A stretch of 64,000 nucleotides of DNA from Kushneria indalinina DSM 14324 (lineage in GTDB: Bacteria; Pseudomonadota; Gammaproteobacteria; Pseudomonadales; Halomonadaceae). Position numbers and translations under genes: made by a program. The notes beneath the pieces were generated by a model that made no database searches, had not been told where the DNA came from, and worked only from the letters and a program-made list of their open reading frames with translations. The stretch covers positions 868,001-932,000 of the forward strand of contig NZ_QRDJ01000006.1 in the NCBI RefSeq assembly GCF_003385845.1, read 5' to 3'. Positions within the stretch are counted from its first letter, which is position 1. Each line of letters starts with the position of its first letter. This document shows positions 63,420-64,000 of the stretch, piece by piece.

Positions 63420-64000
63420 TCAGGCGCGCTCGCCCGGCGCGCAAACCGACAGCACCAGGGCGTCCTCGTCACTGATGGAGACCTTGGCATGCCCCATGTC
63501 GCTGTCGAAATAAAGGCTGTCGCCGGCATCAAGCTGGAGAGGTTCATAGAATTCGCTGTACAGCAGAATCGAGCCCTCCAGCACCAGCAGAAACTCTTCA
63601 CCGCCATGACGCACCCAGTCCGGAAAGGCCTGAATGCTGCGAGCGCGAACGATCGTCTTGAAGGGCGTCATGAGTTTTTGTGCCAGCTGTGCCGACAAAA
63701 GCTCATGCTCATAGGTGGGCGTGGGATGCTGCTCCCCCTGACCGCTGCGCGTCAGGTCGCGCCGCCCGGCATTGCAGGGCGCACTGCGCGGGCTTTTCAA
63801 AAGCTGCGGCATATCCAGCTCAAGCCCGATCATCAGCTTTTGCACGACCACAAAGCTTGGCGAGACCAAATCGTTTTCGATCTTGGAAAGGGTCGAGCGT
63901 GCCACGCCGGTACGGCGGCTGACCTCTTCGAGCGTCAACTGCTGGGCACGGCGAATCTCACGCAGACGCTCCCCCAGACGCAGGGGCTCAACGAAGGGCT
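63420..64000 (-). CDS. XRE-family regulator with C-terminal cupin (5' end beyond window)
   Basis: Transcription factor with helix-turn-helix LTLEEVSRRTGVARSTLSKIENDLVSPSF followed by a cupin of about 75 residues (HGGEEFLLVLEGSILLYSEFYEPLQLDAGDSLYFDSDMGHAKVS). The N-terminus continues in frame past 64000 (GERLREIRRAQQ is visible), so the gene is partial here. The class includes PuuR-like regulators of polyamine and amino-acid use; the target is unknown. Confidence 0.88.
   Translation of the reverse strand, partial: PFVEPLRLGERLREIRRAQQLTLEEVSRRTGVARSTLSKIENDLVSPSFVVVQKLMIGLELDMPQLLKSPRSAPCNAGRRDLTRSGQGEQHPTPTYEHELLSAQLAQKLMTPFKTIVRARSIQAFPDWVRHGGEEFLLVLEGSILLYSEFYEPLQLDAGDSLYFDSDMGHAKVSISDEDALVLSVCAPGERA

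Overview
This window reads as a single contiguous piece of a gammaproteobacterial chromosome with moderately high G+C. Gene content and order (lon-hupB-ppiD at the left; gloB-yafS-rnhA-dnaQ; yejABEF; yccA next to tRNA-Ser(UGA) and tusDCB-tusE) are gammaproteobacterial. The coupling of a CobN-type B12 pathway with eutBC, NhaP2 and a Pmp3-type peptide fits a halophilic lineage such as Halomonadaceae. The family assignment is inference; no 16S or housekeeping comparison could be run. I see no IS element, prophage, integron or CRISPR array.

Layout. 1-6.1 kb: lon, hupB, ppiD and a curA-like reductase. 6.1-8.6 kb (minus): queC-queE-tandem queD-ykgJ, an overlapping preQ0 operon. 8.9-11.5 kb: CBS protein, an unknown protein, a lipoprotein and a rhomboid. 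11.7-14.0 kb: eutBC, adenosylcobalamin (AdoCbl)-dependent ethanolamine ammonia-lyase. 14.0-25.3 kb (minus): an AdoCbl-riboswitch-headed operon chlID-cobO-cobB-cobE-cobW-cobN-cobQ. 25.5-31.2 kb (plus): cobT-cobS-cobU-cobC and cbiB-cobD-bluB, covering lower-ligand synthesis and nucleotide-loop assembly. Together these two clusters encode cobalt insertion (aerobic, CobN type), side-chain amidation, adenosylation, DMB synthesis and loop assembly. The corrin-ring methyltransferases are absent from the window.

31.4-36.4 kb: lipoproteins, a Pmp3-type peptide, a PrpA-like phosphatase, tRNA-Pro(GGG), a short membrane ORF, a gene-free stretch with two hairpin-terminator units (sRNA candidates), an alpha/beta hydrolase and an omega-amidase. 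36.5-42.1 kb (minus): yejABEF peptide ABC importer. 42.1-47.5 kb: gloB, yafS, rnhA, dnaQ, nudC, an SCP2 protein and sohB. 47.5-51.7 kb: ArsR regulator, yhhQ, ybfF, an exonuclease-GIY-YIG fusion and mntR.

51.9-54.6 kb (minus): a TPP-riboswitch-controlled thiamine-precursor importer (thiZ-thiX-thiY), divergent from a degenerate APH-fold protein. 55.7-57.3 kb: an nhaP2 antiporter whose cytoplasmic regulatory region is broken by a deletion plus frameshift. 57.3-64 kb: two unknown ORFs, tRNA-Ser(UGA), yccA, tusDCB-tusE, acpH, moeA-moaB, a DUF1244 gene and a cupin/XRE regulator cut by the window end.

The most notable points are: the paired B12-producer and B12-consumer clusters with overlapping 3' ends; a possible leader ORF between the AdoCbl riboswitch and chlID, overlapping the chlID start; a tandem QueD whose active-site residues look divided between its halves; two sRNA-like units; and the damaged NhaP2. 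None is a clear new system. They are specific, testable oddities in an otherwise core-like chromosomal region.
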